The notes beneath the pieces were generated by a model. That model was not told where the DNA came from, made no database searches, and saw only the letters and a list, made by a program, of their open reading frames with translations. 38,150 bases of DNA, from contig PFMK01000083.1 in NCBI GenBank assembly GCA_002785215.1, forward strand, positions 1 to 38,150, written 5' to 3'. Positions 19,117 through 28,080 of the stretch are shown in pieces. Origin of the DNA: Candidatus Gottesmanbacteria bacterium CG_4_10_14_0_8_um_filter_37_24. GTDB taxonomy: Bacteria > Patescibacteriota > Microgenomatia > 2-02-FULL-39-11. The position numbers and the translations under genes were made by a program. Positions within the stretch are counted from its first letter, which is position 1. Every line of letters begins with the position of its first letter.

Positions 19117-21576
19117 TCAATTACTACTGTCTTCTTTATATCCTACAACAGAAAAGGTTATTTCATCACTCTTAACCCGTTCGTTGTTTTCAGTCATCCC
19201 ATAAGCCGCTATAGTATGTTTACCCACTTGGGGTTTCCATGACGCGCTGTAGGGAAAGTCCTCTGCTTCCTTAAAAAGTTTCCCGTCCAAATACCAAAAC
19301 ACCTTATTAATACTCTGTGAGATATTTACCTCAAAAACTATTCTTTCATTATTTACCAAAAGCGGTGCGGATTCAAAAACGGTTTTTTCTTTCGGGTAGG
19401 TAATCTCCAAATAAATTTTACCTGAAAGTTGCTGACTATTGTTACAAAGAGGTGATGATTGCCGAGGAATGACTTCTTGACGGTTTTGTATCGCCCAGGT
19501 ATAAACTTCAGGAGGATAGTCAATAAACACCTTTTCTTCAACAAAGTTTTTCGGGCAAGAATCATCTGCTAACAAGCCGTTTCTATTATCAATCAGGACT
19601 TTTTTGTGTAATTTAGATACTTCCTTTGGCTCCGAACCCTCAACGAAAAGTTCATTGGTTTTTTCAGGACAAAGTTCATCTGGAAGACTTCCCGACATTG
19701 CGCATATTTCCACTTCCTTTATCCGTTCCGGACGAATAAACACTTCAATTGGATAGCCTTTTAAAAATTCCTCAAAAAATTGGTTCCAAATTGGTGCTGC
19801 CCCTACCACTCCTGAAATTTCCCGCATCGGATGGTTGTCATTGTTTCCAACCCAAACTCCAACTGTATAACTGGGAGTATAGCCGACAGTCCAGTTATCA
19901 TGCCAATCGGTCGTTGTTCCTGTTTTTACGGAAGCGGGGTGGGAAAGAACAAGAGGATTTTTCTCGCCAAACGCCGGAATACGGGCTTTGGGATCGGATA
20001 AGATATTGGAAATGAGATAAGCCACCTGTTTTCCATTTTGACCCAAGACTTGCGTTCCTTGATTGTCATGATGTGTATATAAGTTCTTACCATCGTCGGC
20101 AACTATCTTTTGGATTGTGTAAGGTTCTTTATACTCACCTCCTCTGGCAAAACTTGCAAATACGTTGGTCAGCTCAAGTAGCTTTATTTCTCCTCCTCCC
20201 AAAGTCAGGGCTAAATCATATCTGTCTTCCTGGGTAAAAGTAGTAATCCCTAAATCTCTGGCAACTTTCAAAAAATTATTAATTCCGATTCTATCCAGCA
20301 TTTCCACGGCTGGTAAGTTAAGAGAGGATGCGAGAGCTTCCCGAGCCAATACTAAACCGTGGTATCTGCCATCATAATTGTTAGGAGTAAAACCCTCACC
20401 TTTTTTGGTTTGATAAATTTTTATTACATCATAAATCAATGTCGCAGGAGTGTATCCTTCCCTAAAAGCTGTTGCATAGGTAACAGGTTTTAACGCCGAA
20501 CCAGGCTGCCTTAAAGCGGTTGCCATATTAACCTGCCCGGAACGAGAAGCATCGAAATAATCAATTCCTCCAAGCATGTCAATAATTTCTCCAGAATCAT
20601 TCCTGATAAGAACAATAGAAGCATTGCTTAAATCATGCTGATTTTTCAATCTGTCCACCCATATTTTGGCGATGTTCTCGCTTAGATTAAATGTAGGATA
20701 ATCAAGCGTCGTATAGATATTTAGACCTTGGTTATTATTAATTCCCAGTGCAAATAGTTCTTGTAAGACATAATGAACAAAATGAGGAGCCTTTATGTCT
20801 GACTTTTTTGTGGAAATCGCGAGTTCTTCTAGTTTTGCCTCTTCGGCTTTTTCTTTTGAAATAAATCCATGCTTCATCATTAAATCCAATACTTGTATTT
20901 GTCCCTTTTTTACTTCATCCCTACTTGAAAAGGGGTTGCGTTTGTCCGGCGAGGAAAGCAAACCAACCAGAAAAGCACTTTCTGCAAGCGATAGCTGGCT
21001 GATATCCTTATCAAAATAGGTTGACGATGCTGCCTGTATCCCATACGCCAAATTGCCAAAATACATCTGGTTGAAATACATGGTCAGGATATCTTTCTTT
21101 GAATATGAAGCTGTTATCCTTAAGGCTATAAAAATCTCCCTTATTTTTCTGACAATACTTCTGGAAGGTATCTTTTTATGGGAAATTATTGCAGTTCTGG
21201 TCAACTGTTGTGTAATCGTGCTTGCTCCGGAAACGATCCTTCCTTCTTTTATGTTTATTAACAATGATCTGGCAATTGCTCTTAAATCCACTCCTGGATT
21301 AGTCCAAAATGTAATATCTTCGGAAGCAACGGCTGCGTTTATGAGATAGACTGGCAGGTCGTTATAGGTAATTGGCATCTTTTTACCCACCTCGCCAGCA
21401 GATTCATAAAGAAGAGTGTGGTTCCTATCCCATATTTTGACAGTTCCAGACTGATTGATCTTGGGCTGTGTCCACCAGATAAATAAAGCAAGGGAAATAA
21501 ATAGGATCGAAATTATGATAGGCTTTCTTATTTTCCGGATTGTAGGATTAAATAGTTTTTTGATTTTAGGATACAC
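19117..21576 (-). CDS. pbpC: Penicillin-binding protein 1C
   Basis: Transglycosylase EDITFWTNPGVDLRAIARSL and GASTITQQLTR; transpeptidase RQPGSALKPVTYA, SSLNLPA, KTGTTTDWHDNWTVGYTP; C-terminal Ig-like extension. Confidence 0.94.
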   Translation of the reverse strand: MYPKIKKLFNPTIRKIRKPIIISILFISLALFIWWTQPKINQSGTVKIWDRNHTLLYESAGEVGKKMPITYNDLPVYLINAAVASEDITFWTNPGVDLRAIARSLLINIKEGRIVSGASTITQQLTRTAIISHKKIPSRSIVRKIREIFIALRITASYSKKDILTMYFNQMYFGNLAYGIQAASSTYFDKDISQLSLAESAFLVGLLSSPDKRNPFSSRDEVKKGQIQVLDLMMKHGFISKEKAEEAKLEELAISTKKSDIKAPHFVHYVLQELFALGINNNQGLNIYTTLDYPTFNLSENIAKIWVDRLKNQHDLSNASIVLIRNDSGEIIDMLGGIDYFDASRSGQVNMATALRQPGSALKPVTYATAFREGYTPATLIYDVIKIYQTKKGEGFTPNNYDGRYHGLVLAREALASSLNLPAVEMLDRIGINNFLKVARDLGITTFTQEDRYDLALTLGGGEIKLLELTNVFASFARGGEYKEPYTIQKIVADDGKNLYTHHDNQGTQVLGQNGKQVAYLISNILSDPKARIPAFGEKNPLVLSHPASVKTGTTTDWHDNWTVGYTPSYTVGVWVGNNDNHPMREISGVVGAAPIWNQFFEEFLKGYPIEVFIRPERIKEVEICAMSGSLPDELCPEKTNELFVEGSEPKEVSKLHKKVLIDNRNGLLADDSCPKNFVEEKVFIDYPPEVYTWAIQNRQEVIPRQSSPLCNNSQQLSGKIYLEITYPKEKTVFESAPLLVNNERIVFEVNISQSINKVFWYLDGKLFKEAEDFPYSASWKPQVGKHTIAAYGMTENNERVKSDEITFSVVGYKEDSSN

Positions 21577-21642
21577 ACCCTAAATTATATCAAGATATCG
21601 GAAGTTTTATGGTAAGCCTACATTATTTATCATAAAGTAAAA

Positions 21643-22608
21643 TTAAACCCCACATCCTCCGCCTCCTTCCACCTTAGGAAGAAGACCTTCCGTCTGCAAT
21701 TCCTTATTTATGACTCTATATCCCTGACTACTGGAATAGTCGATTCCTAAAACAAGTTCAGGATCAATCTTGTCCCATGGGATATTCTTCTTTTGCTTAA
21801 AGTAAATACCTAACTCTGCATAAGTTTGCGGAAACCAATAAGTGTTTAATACCAGGGCTTTCTTATATATCTCGTCTTTCTGCATTCCCTGTGTTACGGC
21901 AAGCTCAATAAACCCAAGCATAGCGGCTCCATGGTTGCAGTCGGGGAAATAAGTACTGTTTCCACAGCATGGACGGTATATATTTTGGGAAATTTCGCGA
22001 ACGACAGCCTCCTCTTCAGGACTCAAATCAATTATCGGAAAGCGATTGAAGAGTTTTCCTCCTTCTTCCCTACCCAATGTCCATCCGCCTGTTGAAGCAA
22101 AATTCCCTACATCTTTTTTATATTGTGTTCCCATCGGTCCCTCGGAAAGTATATTAGTTTTGTTAGCAATACCTAGTGGCCAAAGAAGATTCAGTAATAA
22201 ATTAGCATTCTCTTGATTTATGATAATCGGCTCATCGGAGGGATTGTCGAATAATCTCTTCTCAGTTTCTGTTAGACCTCCTCGCCCCTCATATAATTTT
22301 ATAAACTTATCCTTATCTATAGCTCCAAATTGAACCATTTTAGCAACTACATTCTTAAATGAGACACCCAAGTTCACTTTTTCTGGAAATACGGATTTAG
22401 TGATTTCTTCCTGTAGTTTGGTAATATCCGGTGTTGGAGTAGGCAAATTCTTCTGCCTAAACGGCAGTGAGTAAGATAAAATCTCTGCTTTAACAACAAA
22501 AAGTGGGATAAGTTTCAAAACTAGAACAGCAAGAAGAAAACCTGTTACCAGTCCCACGAAATAACTTCTTTTTGTTTTAATCCTTTTTATCAGATTTTTT
22601 ACTTTCAT
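21643..22608 (-). CDS. Uncharacterised membrane-anchored protein with CCGNSTYFPDCNHG motif
   Basis: N-terminal TM helix, CC...C-NHG motif, GGGGCG tail; 32-nt overlap with the ccdA-like gene. Confidence 0.75.
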   Translation of the reverse strand: MKVKNLIKRIKTKRSYFVGLVTGFLLAVLVLKLIPLFVVKAEILSYSLPFRQKNLPTPTPDITKLQEEITKSVFPEKVNLGVSFKNVVAKMVQFGAIDKDKFIKLYEGRGGLTETEKRLFDNPSDEPIIINQENANLLLNLLWPLGIANKTNILSEGPMGTQYKKDVGNFASTGGWTLGREEGGKLFNRFPIIDLSPEEEAVVREISQNIYRPCCGNSTYFPDCNHGAAMLGFIELAVTQGMQKDEIYKKALVLNTYWFPQTYAELGIYFKQKKNIPWDKIDPELVLGIDYSSSQGYRVINKELQTEGLLPKVEGGGGCGV

Positions 22609-23413
22609 TTCCTGCCTCCTTCAGCATAATTTTAAATAAAAGGATGATTCCGATAAGTACCAAAATGTCCAAAATCGGATTCTGCAGTTTACCTGAAACG
22701 TCAAAAATAAAATCCCTGAGTCCTCTACCATATTCCATATTGGCATCCATCTTGATTTTGTCGGTTAAAGCCATATAGGCAATAATTAGTGAAGAAACCA
22801 TAAAAGTTATCGATGCAATAATCTTCAAAGGTTTCTCTGTTTTACTTTTTATTTTGTACAGATATTGGTTGGTGAGCTTTTCATAGAATAAAGATAGGAA
22901 AAACAGAGGAAAAACTATCCCTAAAACGTATACAAATGAAACGATAAGAGAAGTGAAAATTGTCGGTGATAATGATGAGAGAGTTATGGCTGCGAATAGA
23001 ACAGGAGCACAGCAGGATGAGGTAATACCTGAGAAAAGTCCTAATACATATGTAGAGGCAACTGTTGTTTTGGTCGGCATAGTAAAGTGCGGAAGCGGTA
23101 GCATCAGTTTAGTATCAAATAACGTCATCAACCCTAAAAGGAACATCAGAAGAGCTCCCAGAAGATAAGTAGTTGTATGAAACTGGTCAAATAAAGAAAC
23201 AATTATTTTCATTCCGAGCGCAACGGGCACCAGTATTGACCCAAGTCCAAGTGCAAATACCAACGTTAAATAAACAATCCGTTTCCTTTCCTTAAAGATC
23301 GTGCCCAAATATGATGGGAATAAAAATGTGATACAGCAGGGAGCAAAAAGGGCTACCATACCCCCTAAGAATGAAGCGATTAGGGAAACACCAAATATAA
23401 GGTTTGAATTCAT
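22577..23413 (-). CDS. ccdA: Cytochrome c biogenesis protein CcdA/DsbD-like transmembrane protein
   Basis: Polytopic; FAPCCITFLFPSYLG and GITSSCCAPVLFAAITL paired Cys motifs. Confidence 0.85.
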   Translation of the reverse strand: MNSNLIFGVSLIASFLGGMVALFAPCCITFLFPSYLGTIFKERKRIVYLTLVFALGLGSILVPVALGMKIIVSLFDQFHTTTYLLGALLMFLLGLMTLFDTKLMLPLPHFTMPTKTTVASTYVLGLFSGITSSCCAPVLFAAITLSSLSPTIFTSLIVSFVYVLGIVFPLFFLSLFYEKLTNQYLYKIKSKTEKPLKIIASITFMVSSLIIAYMALTDKIKMDANMEYGRGLRDFIFDVSGKLQNPILDILVLIGIILLFKIMLKEAGNESKKSDKKD

Positions 23414-23416
23414 ATA

Positions 23417-23953
23417 TTACTCAACAAGTGCTTTTACAGTAAAAGTCAATTTAGAATTGGATGGATCATTTGTTTGCATATATACGTCTCGGGTAACCGC
23501 TCCCTTAACAGGCATGATGAATGGTCGGTATATGACGCTTAAAGTAGCTTTTTTACCTGGGTCTAGAGTCCCTATCCAAGGATTTCTTGAATGCATGGTA
23601 AATTCAGGACTTTTATTATCATCAATAGTCACTTGACCGAAGGTACAATCACAAGAAGAGCTCACCTTAAAAAGCTTCAAAGGTTTGTTCCCTTTATTCT
23701 CAATTGTAAATTCAGCGAATTTCTCATCTTTGACGTTTATATTTCCTAAATCAGAACTTGTAGATGATACTACTGCCTCCGGCTTTTCTTTATCATTTTT
23801 TGAGAAACTGGTTATATTGGATGCTGCTTGGCTTTGTTTTCCTTCATTCACGGAAAAAAGGACAATTAATACCAGGATGACAGTGGTAAATCCACCAATA
23901 ATGTAGAAAACCAATTTGTCCGTTCCCATAGTACTGATATGAGACGGTTTCAT
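23417..23953 (-). CDS. DUF1573-family membrane-anchored protein
   Basis: FTIENKGNKPLKLFKVSSSCDCTFGQ...GTLDPGKKATLSVIYRP...VYMQTNDPSNSKLTFTVKALV. Confidence 0.85.
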   Translation of the reverse strand: MKPSHISTMGTDKLVFYIIGGFTTVILVLIVLFSVNEGKQSQAASNITSFSKNDKEKPEAVVSSTSSDLGNINVKDEKFAEFTIENKGNKPLKLFKVSSSCDCTFGQVTIDDNKSPEFTMHSRNPWIGTLDPGKKATLSVIYRPFIMPVKGAVTRDVYMQTNDPSNSKLTFTVKALVE

Positions 23954-23974
23954 AAATTTATCCTCCTTATAGGG

Positions 23975-24007
23975 ATCATACCAAGCCGGTAATTAAGATT
24001 TCGTGAA
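23975..24007 (-). promoter_or_regulatory. Promoter/operator P1 (DUF1573-ccdA unit)
   Basis: Minus strand TTCACGAAATCTTAAT-N11-TATGAT. Confidence 0.65.
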
Positions 24008-24034
24008 GAAAGAAAGCTACGTTTATACAGAAAA

Positions 24035-24146
24035 AACTCAGGTTTGAAATATATTTTTCCAGCATATACCCATCTAGACCTCCGAATCGGAGGTCTAATC
24101 AGCTATTGCAACTACTCGGGCGGCAAACCTGAGTAAGATGGGTATA
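24035..24146 (+). repeat. Copy 2 of the structured dispersed element, with a palindrome insertion
   Basis: AACTCAGGTTTG...CAAACCTGAGT ends, TATACCCATCT/AGATGGGTATA internal inverted repeat, perfect palindrome TAGACCTCCGA-A-TCGGAGGTCTA (24075-24097). Confidence 0.8.
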
Positions 24147-24440
24147 AGAGTTAGTGATGGTAAGGTTGTATTTTTGAACCAATCTGAATGACTCAAGAAG
24201 TTTATTAATCGGGTCTTTTATATCTTTCTGTCTTCTTATGGGCAGAATACAATGGTGTATATGATTTGAAAGTATCATTGAACATATTTTCTGAAGTCTT
24301 CCTTCAGCTTGTTTTGAATGTTTTAGTATCTCCAAACTCGAAGAATTTCTCGCAAGAAGTACCAAACTTTTTTTTATCATACCATGTGCAACTTTCAGTT
24401 CATTAGTAATCTGTTTCTTGTCAGAATGGTATCTGCACAT
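24099..24440 (-). CDS. CsoR/RcnR-family metal-sensing repressor-like protein
   Basis: ITNELKVAHGMIKKSLVLLARN...ILKHSKQAEGRLQKICSMILSNHIHHC resembles the CsoR fold pattern including the HxxxC pair. Confidence 0.75.
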   Translation of the reverse strand: MCRYHSDKKQITNELKVAHGMIKKSLVLLARNSSSLEILKHSKQAEGRLQKICSMILSNHIHHCILPIRRQKDIKDPINKLLESFRLVQKYNLTITNSYTHLTQVCRPSSCNS

Positions 24441-24444
24441 AATA

Positions 24445-27400
24445 TTAATTTATCAATTTAAAACTGCTGTTAACAAAATGAAATTTGTCCAGTGTGGAAT
24501 CTGTTTTAGGTAATATATCTGCAACAATAACATCATTCCCAAAGAAATTACTAATTCTGTCTCCGGGATCTTTGAATATCTTTTTTTCTTTCATCATCTC
24601 CGCCTCATCGCTACCAATATATACAGGTATATATGTCTTTCCTGATATATAAATAGAATTGAATCCATCTTCTCTTAACACGTTTTTATACTGGGTAGGT
24701 ATATTGGAATCTGAAATGTAATAGAAGACTTTATCTCCTTCTGCCTCACTAATTACTTTTATATCATCCTTGTATATGGATAAATCATTGTTCAATGTCC
24801 GGATTGAGGAAGGTTTGCTACTTTCCTTCATTTCTTTTCCCTCTGCTACCATGGAACTGCTGAATCTACCAAACTCGAAGAAGAAAAAGGTAAAGAAAAG
24901 CATCATGGCAATTGGCGCAAACATAGAGATATAATTTCTTCTCCCTGGCCTAAAATACCGGAGAAGAAGGGAGTTGGAAACAACTGATATGGATGAAAAA
25001 GCCATAGCAAGACCTGCTAGTTCCGGCTTTAATACCAACCCCAGTGAAATTAATGCTCTGGCGGCAATGGGAATTCCGATGACATTGTAAAAGAGGGCAA
25101 AAAACATATTTTGCTTGATCTTGCCCATAGTTTCTTTTGACAGATCAAAAGCCGTAACCACGTCTCTTAAGTCATTTTTCATGATAACTATTCCTCCTGC
25201 TTCCATAGCTACATCTGTACCATTACCCATAGCAACACCAATATCAGCTTGAGCCAAGGCCGGCGCATCATTAATCCCATCTCCAACCATGGCTACTCTC
25301 TTACCCATCCCTTGGATCTTTTTCACCTCACTTGCCTTATCTTCCGGTAGTACTTCGGCAAGCACGTTGTCGATCCCAACCTCACGGGCTATAGCTTCTG
25401 CTGTTCTTCTGTTATCACCTGTAATCATATAAACTTCAATTCCCCGTTTCTTCAATTTTGCAACCGCTTCTTTAGATGTTTCTTTCACGGTATCAGCAAC
25501 TGCCACAATTCCCAAAATTTCTTTATCATTTGACAAAATCATGGCGGTTTTACCCTGTTCTTCCAATCTTCCCAGTTTCCTATCAACAATATCTATAGGA
25601 AGTCCGACAACTTCAGAAATCAACTTCCTATTACCAAAGTAGTACTTTTGACTATCTATTTCAGCTGTAACACCGTGCCCAGCGATCGCTTTAAAGTTTT
25701 GCGTGTCTTTTAATGTAGCTAATTCCTCTTTGGCATAATTGTAAATTGCTTCAGCCAAAGGATGTTCTGAGGACTTTTCAAGGCTCGCTGACAAAGAAAG
25801 AACACTATTATCGTTCAAACTTCCTATACCAACAATATCTGTCACAACCGGTTTTCCGTTTGTTAAAGTACCAGTTTTATCAAAAACAACTGTGTTTACT
25901 TTGCAGGCAGATTCCAAAGGTTCTCCTCCTTTTATAAGTACACCGTATTCAGCCCCTTTTCCTGTACCAACCATAAGAGCGGTGGGTGTAGCAAGTCCTA
26001 CAGCACATGGACAAGCTATAACAATAACCGATGTAAATGCCATAAGGGCAAACGCAAGTGTTGCACCTAACACAAAATACCAGATAATAAAGGTGAGTAA
26101 TGCAATCCCTATAACTATCGGTACAAACCAGGCTGATATCTTATCCGCAAATGCTTGGATAGGTGCTTTGGACCCTTGAGCTTCTTCAATCAGTCTTATT
26201 ATTTGGGCTAAAGTTGTCTCTGAACCAACACGGGTTGCCACAAACTCAAAACTACCCATTTTGTTCATTGTTGCACCAACTACAGTATCTCCCTCATGTT
26301 TTTCAACGGGAATACTTTCTCCTGTTAACATGGACTCATCTACACTTGATGAACCTTTGATAATTTTTCCGTCAATGGGAACTTTTTCTCCGGGACGGAC
26401 CAATATAATATCGCCTGCCTTTACTTCATTAATTGGGATATCCATCGTCTGGCCGTCTTTAACGACTCTGGCTGTTTTGGCCGCCAAACCCATCAGTTTT
26501 TTAATGGCATCGGATGTTCTGCCCTTTGCCCGAATTTCAAGCCATTTCCCAAGAATAACAAAAGTAATCAGAAAGGCGGCAGTTTCAAAATATAATTCCG
26601 GTATTTTTGCTCCATTTATACCGATAAGAGATCCTGTCTTTAAAAAATAATATACTAAATTGATAAGAGAGTAGAAATAGGCTGTGGATGTACCGATTGC
26701 AATCAAACTATCCATATTGAAAGTCTTCATCCTAAGGGCTGACCACATGCCTTTATAAAACCTGAGTCCGATAATAAATTGGACCGGTGTCGACAACAAT
26801 AAGGAAATTATTCCTATAAAAGGTGTTAACATTACTTTTCCGGGTATCCATGAGATGAAATCAAAGAGCATAAAATAAAGCATGGGGAAAGAGAGAATAA
26901 GACTGTTTATGAACGCTTCTGATAATCCTTTTATCTCCTTTTCCCTCTTTTTCCTATCAAACTCAGGATCATTGTTTTTCACCTCTGAGGCTAAGTAACC
27001 GGCTTTTTTTACAGCATTAATCAAACTATCAACTGTTACGATGTTGCCATCATAAAAAACCAAGGCTTTTTCTGCGGCAAAATTGACATTTGCTTTGGAA
27101 ACGCCTGTAACCTTCTTTAGCGACTTTTCAATAAGTGCAGCACATGATGAACAATGCATACCCGAGAGTGACAGATTTATTCTTTGCTGACTATTTGCTG
27201 TTAACGTATTTGTCTTTTCTTCCTTAATTGGAAGGCTATTTTGGGGTATTTCTGAGGTTGTGTTTGGTGTTACATCGTCACTATCGTTACGGTTTGTGGA
27301 AAACTCCACTCTGTCAAACAGTTTTACTATGTCAATTGAGGATATCAGCTCTTGCAGGAAGTTTTTAGAACCCACCTGTCCTTGTGGAATTGATAATTTG

Positions 27401-27798
27401 GCATTCTTATTATTTTTAACAATACCATCAAAATACGGTTTACCACCGGCATCTTGGGAAATTCTTCCTTCTGCGACTACTTCAGACTCAATCGTAATTT
27501 TGAAAGGCTTATTTGACGCAGTAATTTCTTGTTGAAATAGTACTTCGCTCTCATGAGTTGATTTTCCATACCCATTTCCGTTTGCTTCGATCACTGCCTG
27601 ATAACCGGCACGTTTAACAGCATTGATCAGTTCATCAAGTTGTATATTTTCTTTTTCTAAATGAAGTAATGCTTTGCCGGTTTTATGATCAATTCTTTCT
27701 ACTTTAACTCCGGAAATTTCTGATAACTCTTCTTTAATGAGTGTTTCACATGAATCGCAATGCATTCCCGAGATAGTGAGGTTAACGTTTTTTATCAT
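24445..27798 (-). CDS. copA: Cu+-exporting P1B-type ATPase (CopA-like) with two HMA domains and an extra C-terminal region
   Basis: GMHCDSC and GMHCSSC HMA motifs, [49 protein letters not shown]. Confidence 0.95.
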   Translation of the reverse strand: MIKNVNLTISGMHCDSCETLIKEELSEISGVKVERIDHKTGKALLHLEKENIQLDELINAVKRAGYQAVIEANGNGYGKSTHESEVLFQQEITASNKPFKITIESEVVAEGRISQDAGGKPYFDGIVKNNKNAKLSIPQGQVGSKNFLQELISSIDIVKLFDRVEFSTNRNDSDDVTPNTTSEIPQNSLPIKEEKTNTLTANSQQRINLSLSGMHCSSCAALIEKSLKKVTGVSKANVNFAAEKALVFYDGNIVTVDSLINAVKKAGYLASEVKNNDPEFDRKKREKEIKGLSEAFINSLILSFPMLYFMLFDFISWIPGKVMLTPFIGIISLLLSTPVQFIIGLRFYKGMWSALRMKTFNMDSLIAIGTSTAYFYSLINLVYYFLKTGSLIGINGAKIPELYFETAAFLITFVILGKWLEIRAKGRTSDAIKKLMGLAAKTARVVKDGQTMDIPINEVKAGDIILVRPGEKVPIDGKIIKGSSSVDESMLTGESIPVEKHEGDTVVGATMNKMGSFEFVATRVGSETTLAQIIRLIEEAQGSKAPIQAFADKISAWFVPIVIGIALLTFIIWYFVLGATLAFALMAFTSVIVIACPCAVGLATPTALMVGTGKGAEYGVLIKGGEPLESACKVNTVVFDKTGTLTNGKPVVTDIVGIGSLNDNSVLSLSASLEKSSEHPLAEAIYNYAKEELATLKDTQNFKAIAGHGVTAEIDSQKYYFGNRKLISEVVGLPIDIVDRKLGRLEEQGKTAMILSNDKEILGIVAVADTVKETSKEAVAKLKKRGIEVYMITGDNRRTAEAIAREVGIDNVLAEVLPEDKASEVKKIQGMGKRVAMVGDGINDAPALAQADIGVAMGNGTDVAMEAGGIVIMKNDLRDVVTAFDLSKETMGKIKQNMFFALFYNVIGIPIAARALISLGLVLKPELAGLAMAFSSISVVSNSLLLRYFRPGRRNYISMFAPIAMMLFFTFFFFEFGRFSSSMVAEGKEMKESSKPSSIRTLNNDLSIYKDDIKVISEAEGDKVFYYISDSNIPTQYKNVLREDGFNSIYISGKTYIPVYIGSDEAEMMKEKKIFKDPGDRISNFFGNDVIVADILPKTDSTLDKFHFVNSSFKLIN

Positions 27799-27843
27799 AG
27801 TTCGATTTCACTCACTATGACCCTGAGCTTGTCGAAGGGTCAT
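27796..27843 (-). repeat. REPIN-like paired hairpin in the copA leader, includes start codon
   Basis: ATGACCCT-TCGACAAGCTC-AGGGTCAT followed by CATAGT-GAGTGAAATCGA-ACTATG (minus strand). Confidence 0.75.
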
Positions 27844-27853
27844 AATATTACTC

Positions 27854-28063
27854 TCATTTCACCTGATAAGGTAAACCCGAAAGAGCAGGAGTGATATCGG
27901 ATATATTCAGTTTTTTAATGCTTGTAACAGTTGTTTCTCCGCTGTTTCCTTTTATGATTACGTCGGAAACCCCATCCAGTTTACCGACTTTCTTTTTAAT
28001 AAGTTTGATACAGGCTTCACAAGTAATCCCGGATATTTTTACATTTAAGTTATAATTACTCAT
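27854..28063 (-). CDS. Heavy-metal-associated (HMA) domain protein, CopZ-like chaperone
   Basis: 69 aa, GITCEACIKLIKKKVGKLDGVSDV. Confidence 0.85.
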   Translation of the reverse strand: MSNYNLNVKISGITCEACIKLIKKKVGKLDGVSDVIIKGNSGETTVTSIKKLNISDITPALSGLPYQVK

Positions 28064-28080
28064 TAAATTCTCCTTTGTGA

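Noticed and set aside
25892-26650. Overlapping + strand ORFs opposite copA
   Set aside because: Shadow ORFs opposite strongly conserved P-type ATPase motifs.
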